A DNA stretch of 64,000 bases from Trogon surrucura (GCA_020746105.1 CM036626.1:11178001-11242000), one strand, 5' to 3'. Shown: positions 36,237 to 47,150, numbered from the stretch's first letter. Notes: a model not told the origin generated them from the sequence alone. A program made the numbers and translations.

Positions 36237-36974
36237 TGTGGTTGTTACCAGAATAAAGTCTTTGCCTGCAATCAGGACCCATTGCATTCTACCCTGGTTT
36301 GGGAGCCCCAGGGTAAAAGTTCTCTGGGGGCAATCCCAGTGGGGCAGGGGGGCAGCTGTGCCCATGGGGAGGAGAAGATGGTGAAGGTGACCCAAATGGA
36401 CCAATCCCAGCGTTCCTTCCCATGGTGCTCAGTATAAAAGGGTCCTGAGCAGAGCCCTGGGGCCTTTAGTGCTGCTGGGTTGGAGGGGTTGCTGTTTGTT
36501 GTTGCTCATCTCTCCCTGTGCTGCTGGTGTTCCTGCCTCCTGTTCTCACACTGTAAAGGAGCTCTGTTCAACAGGTTGTCTTGCCTCTGCCTCCCTAGGT
36601 AAGAGTGGCACAGCTCCTTTTTGGTTTTTTTGGGCTGTGATCAGGGCTCTGGGCTTGGGTGCTCCTGTCTGCTGCCAACTCCAGTCTGAGACTTTTCTCC
36701 TTGGGACCTAGTTGTCATTCAGAAGGTGTGGGGTTTATATTAACATATTTTCTTCTATCTTTGAATATATTTACTTGCTTGTATAGTATCTGCATATAGT
36801 TTAACATCTTCGTTGTTGTTAGTATTATTTTTCTTTTTCATTCAACTGGTTCAAGGCTTTTTTCAACCTCAAAGTCTTTTCCCCTGGTTTCCTTGTTATC
36901 TTCCCCAAGAGGGTAGTGAGGGGATTTCTGAGTCTCTCAAAGTTTAGTGGCTGGCCCAGCCTTAAACTTCAACA
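36237..36974 (+). mobile_element. Solo LTR of an avian ERVL-like endogenous retrovirus (fossil)
   Basis: The segment starts TGTGGTTGTTACC and ends GGCTGGCCCAGCC then TTAAACTTCAACA. These resemble the TGTGGTTTTACCC start and the GCTGGGGTTAAACCACGACA end of common bird ERVL-type LTRs, as I remember them. A core promoter is readable: a TATA box (GTATAAAAGG, about 36432) about 195 bp in. A T/C-rich stretch (GTCTTTTCCCCTGG) precedes the end. No internal gag-pol region lies on either side, so this is a solo LTR of about 740 bp left by recombination. Exact ends are uncertain by several bases. With the alternative limits 36228-36971, a 4-bp ACAC flanks both sides. It is aged and inactive, in plus orientation. 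Confidence 0.68.
36330..36370 (+). other. G-rich run with possible quadruplex
   Basis: Inside the LTR upstream region, GTGGGGCAGGGGGG, CAGCTGTGCCC, ATGGGGAGGAG provides several G runs close together on the plus strand and an E-box-like CAGCTG. Quadruplex formation is possible in principle. Confidence 0.35.
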
Positions 36975-37089
36975 CATACTCAGAGAGGAGCTGGTCCTCT
37001 GCTACAGCAAAGATTCACTGGCCCCAGAATGGCTGTGGTAGAAGGTTTAATCAGGTTAGCTAGGTTTTCTTTCTTGATTTCACAGCCTC

Positions 37090-37330
37090 CATTCAGCACA
37101 CCAGATTATAAACTTTCAACATGTAATTGAACCTGACTCAAGGAGCCAATTGTATTACAGTGAGCTTTAAAAGGGGGAATGGCAAGGGCTAAAGTTTTCA
37201 TTCATCGAATGCAATTTCTATGCACAGAAATCAATTCAATTGACATCAGTTGAGCTTTAATGCTGAATTAAAGAGCTGCCAGGTTTCCCCCATGGGGCTT
37301 TTACAGTCCGGGTTTTATGAATTCATTAAA
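37090..37330. promoter_or_regulatory. Candidate conserved non-coding element
   Basis: AT-rich unique DNA lies just downstream of the LTR, with CAATTGTATTACAG, TCATTCATCGAATGCAATTT, AATCAATTCAATTGACATCA, TTGAGCTTTAATGC and ATGAATTCATTAAAATGC. It includes palindromic GAATTC/CAATTG-type cores and homeodomain-type TAAT/ATTA cores. There is no coding or repeat signal. The regulatory role is inferred from texture. Confidence 0.28.
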
Positions 37331-37399
37331 ATGCACACACAAACTTTTAGGGAAATAGCATTACACTGTAATAAGAGCTACAAATCGACCATATTCCTC

Positions 37400-39990
37400 T
37401 GAGAGAGAAGTCTAATTTGAGTTGCCTAGTTGGCAAAATTGTTTTCCATCGCTTTGCATTTATTAGCAGAGGGTGTCATATTTTCCCTTGTTTCCATTTT
37501 GGTTTCTTGCTGTTTGCTTAGCAAGGGAGAGCATCATGTTTGGAAATATGAAGGGGAGATGGAGTCTTTCAAAAGCAGGTGTCTGAAAGACTCAGTGGAC
37601 ACGTGGAGACTGATGGTCTCTGTCAACTGGAAGTTGGAGTCCCGTGGCCTAGGATGGAGGAGATAAGCAGGATGTCTGCAAACACATCCGTGCCGTAGGT
37701 GAACCCAGCTTCAGTGAGAACTGAGGCCAGTAGAGAAGTGAGAGACAGACGTTTTAGAATAATATCTGAGGTTTCAGTGCCCTTCCCCTCCATTAATCTC
37801 ACAAATTCACTGAAAAGAAGTAGCTTTACAGCAGCCCACAGCTTCTGTCTTCTCCTCATTAACTGCAGGCACAATTAGACTCGCAAATACTGGTTTCCTC
37901 TGAGAGACTGACAATGGCTGGGAAGCTGCAGGGGCAGCCACAGAAACCATGCCCATGGAAAAGTTCTTTGAGCAGGTCAGCATCACGGGGCTGCCTCTAT
38001 GTCTGTGTTGTTGGGCTTCTCCTATCACACACATCGCAGCGCTTTTTCTGATAATGAGTGTTCATAGGGTTTTGTTAAGTATGCTCTCTAATTGGATTGA
38101 TGACCCTGGTGATTGGAGGTCTTGACCTACCCATAAAAGAAATGGGCCTCAGAAAGCACAATTTCCTCATCCTGCTGTTTTCCTAGCATGACTTGGCTCC
38201 AGCTTTTGACGGATGAGGGAGTCCCTAGGGCTAATTCAGCTCCTGCCGAGAAGGCACAGTTGATGTCATTTGGGATGGTGGATTTTGCAATGGGGACACA
38301 CATGCCCGTGCAAGGAGACTCTACAGACAAATCTGACAGGCAGCCAACCCTCTGCTGAGTGGTAATAGATAACAGTCACTGCCAACTCCCATTTCCAGGC
38401 TAACTTAGTGATGTGGAATGACTCCATATGCTCCAGACAGATCTGATCTCCCACTCTGATGGGTCAGGAGGACCTAGAGAAGCGATGGAAAGGGGCACAA
38501 AGGGAGTCATCCAGGACAAGGCCCTTTGCTCCCGAGGCTGAAGATAGTTCAGTGCTTCCTCCTTTGCTGGGTGCATATGTGGGACTCCCTCCAAGAAAAC
38601 AAACCTAAATGGCACCTCCATCCCTAGTGATGGCAGACAAATTATATGGAGTATCTTAAAGAGACATGTTAGAAAACAGATTTATACAAAAGGCATATGC
38701 ATCTGTTGGCTTGCTTCGCTTGATTCTCTAGATGCCAAAGTAGCCAACAGATTGTAGTGTTACATCATCAGGGTGGGCAGTGTACGAAGGAATTATTTGT
38801 GCAGTTTCTTCAGTGTTTTGCACAGTTTCTTGTAGCTATTCAAGAAGGGTCGAGGAACCTAGAAGAAGATGAGTTCAAAGGCTGTATTAATGCATTTTGC
38901 TGGACAGCTATTACTTTAAAATAGCAGATATTTTCCTTTTTTCAACTGTCTTCTTTTTTTTTTCCCCCCCAGTGGAGGTTTGCATACAACCAGGGAAAAA
39001 AAACCACACCACAGATTTGCTGATGAGCCAGCTAAGTTATTAGAGGTGGAGGGGTGAGGGTCCTCTCTTAGTAGATTGTGCTGAGTCTTTCTAAATGAAA
39101 AGACAAGCTATCATCCCTTCACGTTTAAGAATTCACAGGAGGAAAGGAGGAGCAAGCACTCTTACAATGAACCCTGGTGGACTACAAGCCAAGAAGGAAG
39201 CACATCCTTTACCCTTATCCCCAAACATCACCAATGTCCAGGTCAAAATTTCCACCCAAGCTCTCTGGAGACCCTTCAGCGGCAGGACTGGGACCCTTTT
39301 TAACCTGTAAATTGGCACAAATGGGCAAATTACAGGCCCAGCAGGAGGGATTATGCCTGAGGCAGGCAAGATGCGACTCAAGCAGCTAAACCAGTGAGAT
39401 GGAGCAAGCTCAGTGCCTCCATTCCTTGCCCAATCCCCTCTCCCAGATCAAGAAACAAAACTCATTGGAAATGGTAGTTGCCTCAGCAGGGCACAGATCC
39501 TGCTGCTGGCCAAGCCCTGCAGGCAGTGGCAGAAGCCACGTGCTGAATCAGCTTTCCTGAGGCCACCTGGCTCACATGCCAGAAGCTGCCAACTCCAAAT
39601 GTAAGGCTTTCAAGCTAGAAAATCTTTGACACTTGACAGTGTGCCTGTACGTGCAGAAAGTGACTGTGACAGACTGCTAGATAGGTCTTAATAAGAGTTG
39701 TTCTTAAAACCAAATGTTCCAAGAACCGGGTCCAAAAGAGAGAAATCATGTGGCTCTAGGAAAAATTTATTAAAAAAAAAAAAAATTGTCCTGTTGGTAC
39801 TAACCTCTTTCCATTAAAAGACATTTGGAAACAAAGCCTAGAACACAGTTTGAAGTGCACAAATATTAATAGTGCGGGTTGTTGCAAATCTCCATTTATA
39901 TGAATCTCCCTCTGCTTTATACTCCCACACATCCATCCCCCTTACACCTGCTTCTGTTTGTGCTGGACCACGGGAATCCATCCCCTAGGA
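37400..39990. other. Non-coding stretch, nothing firm
   Basis: No recognised gene. Near 38800-38850 GCAGTTTCTTCAGTGTTTTG and CACAGTTTCTTGTAGC form a loose local duplication. An A14 run lies at 39772-39785. Confidence 0.4.
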
Positions 39991-40004
39991 GACTTTCTCT
40001 GACT

Positions 40005-40500
40005 GTAGCGGATGGAGGAAGGAGCGAGGAGGCTGACAAATCCTGGCTGTCCCACGGGCTGGGGAAAAACGGGCGCGATTCCTTCCCCAGCAGCCTCGAG
40101 GTTTCTGTTTTCTTGTGCCGGGTGTAACTGCCACAGCCCTTCCCACCCACCCACCCGCAGCCGGCGGGCTCGGGGAGCGCTGGGCAGCGCCTCACTCGTG
40201 GGGCGCCAGTGACACCCTGTGGCCACCTCTCCCCGCCAGCTTCCCGGACCGTCGGAGCTCGCAAAGAGCAGGGAGTGGGATGATTTCAGCCTCCCCCTGG
40301 CAGAGGAGTTCTCTCCTCGCAGTCCCAAAGTGGTGGTTCTGCCAAGGGGGAGAGTGAAGAGAAGGCACCGTTTGACTCGGGTGGTTCTCGGAGCATCCCC
40401 GGAGCTTCAGCCAAACCGGAGGCTTTGGAGTGGAACCAGAGGTTTCCTGTCCCCCCGTGGCTAATTGCTTTTGACCTGCTGCTCACCTGGCGCTGCACAG
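40005..40500. promoter_or_regulatory. CpG-island-like segment, possible promoter
   Basis: This is the only clearly GC- and CpG-rich stretch of the window. By eye there are about 30 CpG steps in 490 bp, including CGGGCGCGATT, CAGCCGGCGGGCTCGGGG, GGGGCGCC, CCGGACCGTCGGAGCTCGC and CTCGGAGCATCCCCGG, with C-rich CCCACCCACCCACCCG (KLF/SP-type). Several frames stay open here (for example 40219-40464 on plus, 39942-40328 on minus), as expected in GC-rich DNA. None has a recognised domain. It could be a promoter with a first exon of an unseen gene or lncRNA, an orphan CpG island, or a bivalent developmental element. No TATA box is evident. Confidence 0.55.
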
Positions 40501-41563
40501 CTCATCACTGGCTGATGTGATTTCAGGATCTTGAGATAGCTCTGGCCTGAAGAATGCAGGAAACCAAGTGTTTACATTCAAGGATATCTTTGTTTTGAGA
40601 TTGCCAGTTATGCTCAGACAACGGTGGAGAGTTGAATGGTTTGGGCAAAGACCTTGCACATCTCTAAGCCAGTACCAAGTGCAGCAGAGAACCAGTCATC
40701 TCTTAATGCAGAGCCAGACTCTTAGAGCTGTTCAGGCACACACAGTGCAACCAGCATGAGGTAGATGCAAGAGAATTAATGCAAAGCTCACAGACAGCCA
40801 GACCTGGATGCATTCAAGGGTTAAACAGAGGTCTGTCTCAAATCAGACCCAAGCCCCAACTCTACAAGTACTTATTTTCATGGAAAACTGCATAATTTGA
40901 ATTCATTATTTAATTTTTCACATGATGACATGAAGCAATGAAGATGTTTTATTCCCAACACATAGAGGGAATCATTCAGTGTGCCAGTGCTTTAGTTCTG
41001 AGCATGCAAAACATTCTGGTTTGCTATTGAGAGCAGGGAGGAAAAATATCTCTTATAGGAGAAAGAAAAACCCCACACTGCAATCATGTAGTTGTTGTAT
41101 TACTTGTCTGGATCAAGTATTGTTTTGTTCAAAATGTCAAATTCTGGGTGTCTGTGTTTCAGCAATCCAGAGAGGAGTTAGCTTGAAAATCATCCTTCTG
41201 TCACTGAATTTCCAAATTACAGGGAAAAAAAGCAAGTGAAAGGAGCTCTGCCGTTAGGTTTGCCAACTCCTTCCATTTCAGCAGCAGGCCAACAGTTTTC
41301 ACATTAATTCACTGCCCCCAGCCAATTAGGTGTTTATGATTTTAGGTTTTTCTGCAGTAGGAGAGAGAAAGTGATTAATCTCTTTATTAGAAATGGGTGG
41401 GAGGAGAGATTTCAGCATATATCCATTCTACTGAATCCCCAAACTTTGGGGTACCTGCCCTCCCTGACACTCTCACAGCATTCCTCTCAATTGGATAATT
41501 TTAGATCTTTGCATACCTGCTAATATCCTCTGCAAAAGAAGGTGGGGAAAAAGTAGATTGCAA

Positions 41564-41603
41564 ATTTGCATACATTTGCACACATTTGCATACATTCCAG
41601 CAC
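41564..41603. repeat. 10-bp tandem array carrying octamer motifs
   Basis: Units read ATTTGCATAC (41564), ATTTGCACAC (41574), ATTTGCATAC (41584) and a degenerate ATTCCAGCAC (41594). The POU octamer core ATTTGCAT occurs at 41564 and 41584, exactly 20 bp apart, on the same DNA face. The context is AT-rich. It could be a chance minisatellite or an OCT/POU-binding array. Confidence 0.85.
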
Positions 41604-42694
41604 ATTCCCTCAGATGTACGTGCCCTCCCATTAGGAAGCGATTGTCCACCAAACTATGATGCTAAAATGCTACCACCTTCCTGTATTTATCCAGGAACAA
41701 GGGGCACAGAGGCAAGATGGGAAATTCACAAATCCTTACAGGCTAAACCGTCTGTTTCCACAGCACGATGTGTTGGTAATGGAGCAGGTCAGCCTAAGAC
41801 ACAGGTTATGAAATAATTTCATATCTCTCGGCTCTTATCTGTCCTAAAACACATAGCAAAGGCAAAGGCTTGCTGCACGTGGTCCCACACAAGCACTCGT
41901 CATTCTGCTTCTCCTGGATGGCCATCTGTAGGCCCGCCTGAACTCTGTGGGGTGTTCCCAAACTACCCCAACTCCACTCCTCCTTCCACAAGCATGAGAT
42001 TACGGACAAACAAACCACCAGCTTGTAGATTCCAGCAACCGCATATAGACCCAACCTGCCAAGAAATCACGGAGGCTTTGGTTCTGCCAAGCATTTTCCA
42101 ATGCAACACCATAATTCAATCATTCTCCACGAATGCCACTTCATAGTCCAATCTGAAAGTTCGGTCGTGGCCCTTAAGGACAGTATATCAGGTTCTTAAC
42201 TTTCCAGGAATTGGAGAACTCTGCCTTCACTGGAAATCAAAACACAACAGAGAATAAAACAGCTCACCCGCACCACCTCCTTCTAACTCTTCAGGTTGTG
42301 AAAATTATCTTCCCAATGTAAATAGCTTCAGTAATTAGGATTGTTGAATATACAGTACTAAAGAATGTTCAGTTCATCATTTTTTCAATAAGGACATATT
42401 AAATTATGCCTTTTGATATCTGTTTTCAAAATGTGGATTATCAAATTTTTATGTGCTGGATGTGTGTGCTCACTCTGTCCATACATAGCAAATGCACTTA
42501 AAATACTAACATTTCCTCGTAATAGCTTGATTGATTAAATTTTGCTTTAAAAAAAGGGAGGAGAGGGAAATCAGATAAAAGAAAAGGGCTTGCGGAGTTT
42601 TTGATAGGAGTATTTGTGAGTCCTGATTCACCCAGCTTTGAAATGATCCAGAAAATGATTGAGCCCCGTCTGAGCAATCAAAGAATAAAATTGG

Positions 42695-42790
42695 TTGCTG
42701 TGGGCCAGACCTTCACCTGCTGTAAAGTGCCTTAGTTGCAGCTGCTTGAATGGAACTTTACAGCAGGTGACATTTTGGCCCCAAAATGCG
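42695..42790. mobile_element. Fold-back MITE with near-perfect hairpin
   Basis: The left arm runs from GGGCCAGACC (42702) through CACCTGCTGTAAAGT (ends 42728). The right arm starts ACTTTACAGCAGGTG (42755) and ends TTTTGGCCC (42781). The inner 15 bp pair perfectly and the 27-bp arms pair at about 22 positions, around a 26-nt loop. This layout (GGGCCAGA.CTTCACCTGC.GTAAA..GC) matches the palindromic non-autonomous DNA elements common in turtles and crocodilians, so a MITE fossil is the leading call. The transcript would also form a microRNA-like hairpin. Confidence 0.7.
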
Positions 42791-43929
42791 ACAGTACGGG
42801 AAAACCTCTCTGCTTTGCCACCTGTGCTGGCTGTTTGGGGTGGTCACTGCTCCAGCAGCTCTGTCCTGGGCTGTGCCAGCTCTCAGGCTAACCCTGTGCT
42901 GAGTTTTAGCAAGTAACGAGCAGAGGAGGTTGGACATCCTCCCAAGGTGTTATTCTTCACAGAGAACCACCATCCTTAAATACAACTGTCCCACATCTGT
43001 CAGGTTTCCCTCTATCTGTAGGAAGGAGTAAATATGAGCCTTGGAAATCTGAGGTCTCCTGTCTTAGTCTTGCCCTGGCTGCTAAGCAGATGGTTCCTTT
43101 TGAGGGAATTGAAGCTCCAGTAATTTCCCACATGCTGCAGTCTCAGATCCATCATCCTTTAGGTTTTAACAGCCAGAGGGAGGCAGGCATATCTGTGCTT
43201 CAGAATAGGGGCTGGAAGATTAGTCAAGCCAACCCAAATATAAATCCAGCACCATCAGGTCTTTCCCTGCAGCTATATACTGTCTCCCCTGTGATTTTAG
43301 GCAACATTTTCCAATCTACTTTCTGATAACACCATCATCAAGTAGCACTTAGGACACTATCCCAATATTAACAAACACACAAAGCCCCTCTTCCTGCAAT
43401 CAAGTGTTTCCTTCCACTGAGAGAGCTACCAGGTTGTGGGCACATCTGCTGGCTTTTTTATACGTTAATGTCATCCAAGTAATAAAAGCATCAGGAAAAA
43501 AGAAAACAAAACACAGAAAACCCTCTAGTGGGGTTGGTGCTGCTGTGTGTACCTACCGTAACTACTGTGAGCATTAAGATGAAGCACTTCAAGCATGAAT
43601 AATAATAAAAAAAAAATCTAGAAGATAGATTAAAGCACCCCAGCACTTTGTAATAGTATTTGTAATGCAGATAAAGTGTTTGTAGTCTAATTTCCAGCAC
43701 CACCAACAAAATAAAAGTAAGTGTGCTTGGATTGTGCTTTTCTTTCAAAAACTGTTCCAAAAATTATTCATATTGAAGGAAAACAACTTAAACTGGATTT
43801 AGAAACACAATGCAAGTGGAAAAGTTACTCACTGTTATCAGCATGACAAGAGCAACCTGTTCCTTTGATAAATGGTGCTTGAAGAAAGACACAAAGCTCA
43901 TCTGCTTTGTGTTTTAAGTTTAATTAAGT

Positions 43930-44005
43930 AGTGAATTAATGTTTGCAAAGTGCTTTGAGATCCTTCATCAAGCAGTGCTCGTACAAATGCAAAGCACTTT
44001 CAGCA
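43930..44005 (+). mobile_element. MIR/CORE-type SINE 3' tail
   Basis: GAATTAATGTTTGCAAAGTG, CTTTGAGATCCTTCATCAAG and GTGCTCGTACAAATGCAAAG closely follow the SINE 3' end, which I recall as TTAATGTTTGTAAAGCGC, TTTGAGATCCTTGGATGAAA, GGTGCTATAGAAGTGCAAAG. The body upstream is not readable. The tail is better preserved than in the other SINE copies here. Confidence 0.75.
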
Positions 44006-44049
44006 TGAAATGTATTTCCAGGAGTTGTACTAAACTACTCATGTCTTTC

Positions 44050-44225
44050 TAACAGCCTGATCTGCAGCCTGAAGTGGTCAGGGAAAAGAACCCTGCTGAC
44101 TTCAAGGTGTGTCAGATCAAGCCTGCAGGACATGAGTCTTGATTTAGGAGGCAAGTCCCTCAGAAGAGAGCTGGAATACTTCCACGCTTAGAGTTAGGCA
44201 CGTATTTAAGCAGCTTGCTTTAGAG
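44050..44225. mobile_element. Probable degraded amniote palindromic repeat
   Basis: CCTGCTGACTTCAAGG and AGATCAAGCCTGCAGGAC in the first half, then AGTTAGGCACGTATTTAAGC and AGCTTGCTTTAG, resemble parts of reptile fold-back repeats, which I recall as GACTTCAATGG and TTAAGCACGTGCTTAAGTG, CTTTGCTGAAT. It sits directly between two other old fossils. The match is partial and the ends are undefined. Confidence 0.35.
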
Positions 44226-44244
44226 AATGTACGCACACTATTCA

Positions 44245-44550
44245 TTGAGTCACGGAGCTTAGGGCCAGAACAGGCCATTTGCACAGCTCAGCCAACCTCC
44301 TGTTTATTTCAGGTCATTACATTTCACCCAATAAACCTGTGTCTGCTAAAAGATCTTCTGCAAAGTGCCTCCAGGCTTGTTTTAAGGCCAGGTGCATATA
44401 AGGAATCTACCACCTTCTTTATCTAGTGCTTAATCAACCTCACTATTTAAAATGCAAAACTTATTTTTTCTCCTTTGACTTCATCAGGCTTCAGATCCTA
44501 GCCATTGGTTCCAGCTACTCCTTTCTATCCTGGATGAAAGAGCCCTTTAG
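44245..44550 (-). mobile_element. Ancient amniote CR1/L3-like LINE 3' region
   Basis: Reading the plus strand, the blocks are AGCTTAGGGCCAGAACAGGC, CAGCCAACCTCCTGTTTATT, GGTCATTACATTTCACCCAA, TAAACCTGTGTCTGC, GGAATCTACCACCTTCTTTA, GTGCTTAATCAACCTCACTA, TCAGATCCTAGCCATTGGTT, AGAGCCCTTTAG. They are colinear over about 300 bp with the reverse complement of old CR1 lineages known from turtles. I recall those as GGCCAGAAGGGACCATT, TCTGACCTCCTGTA.A.CA, TTTCACCCAGTAA, GAATCCACCAC, GGTTAATCACCCTCACTGTT, CAGCCATTGGTT, AAAGAGCCCTTTAG. The element is on the minus strand. It is a very old insertion that still aligns along its length. Confidence 0.78.
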
Positions 44551-44619
44551 CAGACAGAAAAATTTTCTGCAGCATCATTTGCTAAGGTAGCATTACAAAG
44601 GTTACTTTCATGCTTGGGG

Positions 44620-45390
44620 GTGGAAGATCAGTGCTTGGGACAAGAAAGAAATTGAAAGAATCTGTTCTGGTGCAGAGGCATCTGTGCTCCAAAGAACCCA
44701 TAGCCTAGAAAGACAAAAACAGTCTTTTAAGGGTTGAGTAATGCCAGGGACATGACTGCTACTGGAAAAGCATCCTCTTAGCTCTGTTTTATTGCCGCTT
44801 ATTTGCATTGAGAGGGCTGGAGGTGTACAAAAACCTCCTTTCCTGGCCAGTTACAGCTTGTGCCTTGGCAACACTTGGTTCCATGGAGGAACAGCAGAAC
44901 AGGACTGATTCATTGCAGCAAACCTGGAACCCAGCAGGGCCGAAATCCCACCATATTTCTGTGCCAGCATGGAAATGTTGGGAGACATGGATAACTCTGG
45001 GCCCAGCTTCTCAATATTGTTCATGCCATGAGAACATGTAGTCAAAGTAAATGGGAACTGCATTTGGCCCATCACACTGGCAGGCAGATGAAGCACAGTG
45101 ATGGGGACCTGCTGGAAGTTAGAAGCTGGATACAGACTCAAACCTCTAAACTAAACACGTTTAGAAAGCCATATGCCACCAACCCAGGCAGTAAGGAGAA
45201 ACCGTCTGTTTGCTCAGAGCCCCGTGCAACTCCCACGCGTGGCAACAGAGATGGAGCTAGATGGGGCCCCTGGAAAATAACTCTTGTTTCTTATTTTATT
45301 GTTGTCTCTAAGCTTTCCTCATAAAGCCTCCAGTTCAAAAAGACAAAGAATTTGTGAATAGACAGGGGACACTCACCCCCACACAAACAT
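44620..45390. other. Non-coding stretch, nothing recognised
   Basis: Unique-looking sequence with no supported exon or repeat. Confidence 0.45.
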
Positions 45391-45394
45391 CCAG

Positions 45395-45580
45395 CGTTTC
45401 CACGGCCGGGATGCCTAACTGCTCCGTGATCACTCTGCCAGCGCTTCCGAACAGCAGTGAGTGAATATCATTAGCAGCATCTCTCAGCCCCAGCACGAGG
45501 GCTTCGTTTGCTTTGCTGTTGGCTTGGTGACAGCTGCTGTTACTATTAGCAGTGGCAGGAGGGCAAAAAAGTGCTTATTG
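45395..45580. promoter_or_regulatory. Possible conserved element with retained CpG
   Basis: CCACGGCCGGGATGCC, TGCTCCGTGATCACTC, CCAGCGCTTCCGAACAGC and ATATCATTAGCAGCATC lie in unique DNA, with CpG above the local background. A possible exon with donor GCAGTGAGTG (about 45454) was considered, but the frame closes at once. The evidence is weak. Confidence 0.2.
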
Positions 45581-46904
45581 CTGTTGAGCTCTTCAGGAAA
45601 ACCTTGTAGCGTCTTTGGAAGGATTTAATAGTGGCCAGGCGCTCCTTGGCATCATGTGCAGCGATGCTCTGGGGTTGTGCTCCTTGGTGTTGTAGCAGTG
45701 GCCCCGCTGCCTCCACGCAACGCCAAGGGACAGGGGACAGAGCCCAGGGCCAGGCTGCAGTCCCAGGAGCACCAAAGAAGCAGCTGAGAGCAGCCACTGG
45801 ACACAGACAAACCCTGACATATTAATTGCTGTGCAGCTCTGCCCCATCCTGATTTGGGGGGAAGCAGGAATTGCTCCAGCAGTTCCTGAAGCAGAGTCTC
45901 ACCGTTTTTTCACATCTGGTGGAGCAGGTGATGGGCAGGATTGTCCCATCCAAAATGCCACTTGTCTCCTTCTCTCAGTCAAGCAAGACATCTGGAAGGA
46001 AAACTGGGGTCTATGCACAGATTTCACCAACAGCTCTGTGTAGCGCAGTATGTAATGCAATTATCACTCACTTTTCATGTGTGTCAATACGGGGGATGCA
46101 TGCTGCAAGAAATTCAGGTCTAGGTCCTCTTTTACCTTGGTTTGGATTTCTTTCTACCTGCATTTGTCCATGGTGTAGTGGGAGGTGGTGTAATAGCACC
46201 CTGCTGCAGAGAACGTGCTTGATTGTGCATCAGTCGCGGCACCATCGACTGACGGGAGAGAATGTGATGGGAGCTGATGCTTTTGGATGGGGAAGAACTG
46301 GGCAGAGCCCTAGTCTTGCAAAACTTGGTGACCTGGCAATAGGGTAACAGTCATAACGTACTGGTGTCTGCAGCTGTCATGGCGTGGATCTCAGCATCGC
46401 ATGAGGCTGAAAGACTGATTAGGACACGTTACCTGGAAGATGTGACATTAAAACTACAAGAGCAACAACATCAAGATGTTTTACAAGGTTTATCCTCAGG
46501 TTCTTAATGGAGGAAGAGCTGGGACAGAGCTCACTGCCTTTGAACTCCTAAACCATCAGGAGCTGAGGCAAACCTTTAAGGAGGAGCTTTCTGCACAGAA
46601 CACCTGTAGGATATGAGTGGGGAGAAATTCAGTCACAAGCACATAAGGATGCAAGAGCTGCCACTGAACATCACCTTTCTGCCCATGATGGCAGAAGGAG
46701 ATGAAGCTGTGGCTTCATCTGCTTGAAGACTTGAACCTCATCCTTGCAAAACCACATTAGGTTGAACTGACACAAATACTTTGGGAGGAGAGAGAGAGTT
46801 TCTTTTCTGGGTGATCTGCTTTTTTATGCCCTTATGGTTTTGCTTCCATCTGATTATAATCAGGACATAGTTTCCTAGACTATTGCTGTTAATTCTCTTC
46901 TCTC

Positions 46905-47150
46905 TCCCCTCCAACTCTCTGGCTCCCGTGACCTGCTACCATAATGCGCTCGCAGGGAAAAGCAATTGTGGGAACTCTCGGCCTTTCTGCATTGTGAAGG
47001 ACAGGACTATCTCTGGGCTGCCATTCATTCCATCAGCCACCGCTCAGGGAAAGCACAATTTGCTGCGCTCCGGTAGCAGCACGCTGACACTTAGCGGGAT
47101 GGGAACGTGCTCCAGCCTGACGAGGAACAATCACACATTGCATTAGAGGA
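46905..47150. promoter_or_regulatory. Candidate enhancer with SOX-type motif cluster
   Basis: Five ATTGT/ACAAT-type cores fall within about 175 bp: GCAATTGTGG (46964), GCATTGTGAA (46991), GCACAATTTG (47055), GAACAATCAC (47127) and CACATTGCAT (47136). CpG steps are retained (AATGCGCTCGCAG, CACCGCTC, TGCGCTCCGGTAGC, CACGCTG, TTAGCGGG, TGACGAGG), and no repeat or reading frame is present. The texture resembles deeply conserved developmental enhancers. Function is inferred. Confidence 0.4.

Noticed and set aside
39942-40464. Overlapping open frames in the CpG-rich segment, on both strands
   Set aside because: GC-rich DNA has few stops, and no frame starts with a convincing ATG or shows a known domain. 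Kept only as a CpG-island-like segment.
45871-46347. Open frame of 158 codons on plus
   Set aside because: Cys/His/Ser-rich text without a zinc-finger or other ordered pattern, and no splice support.
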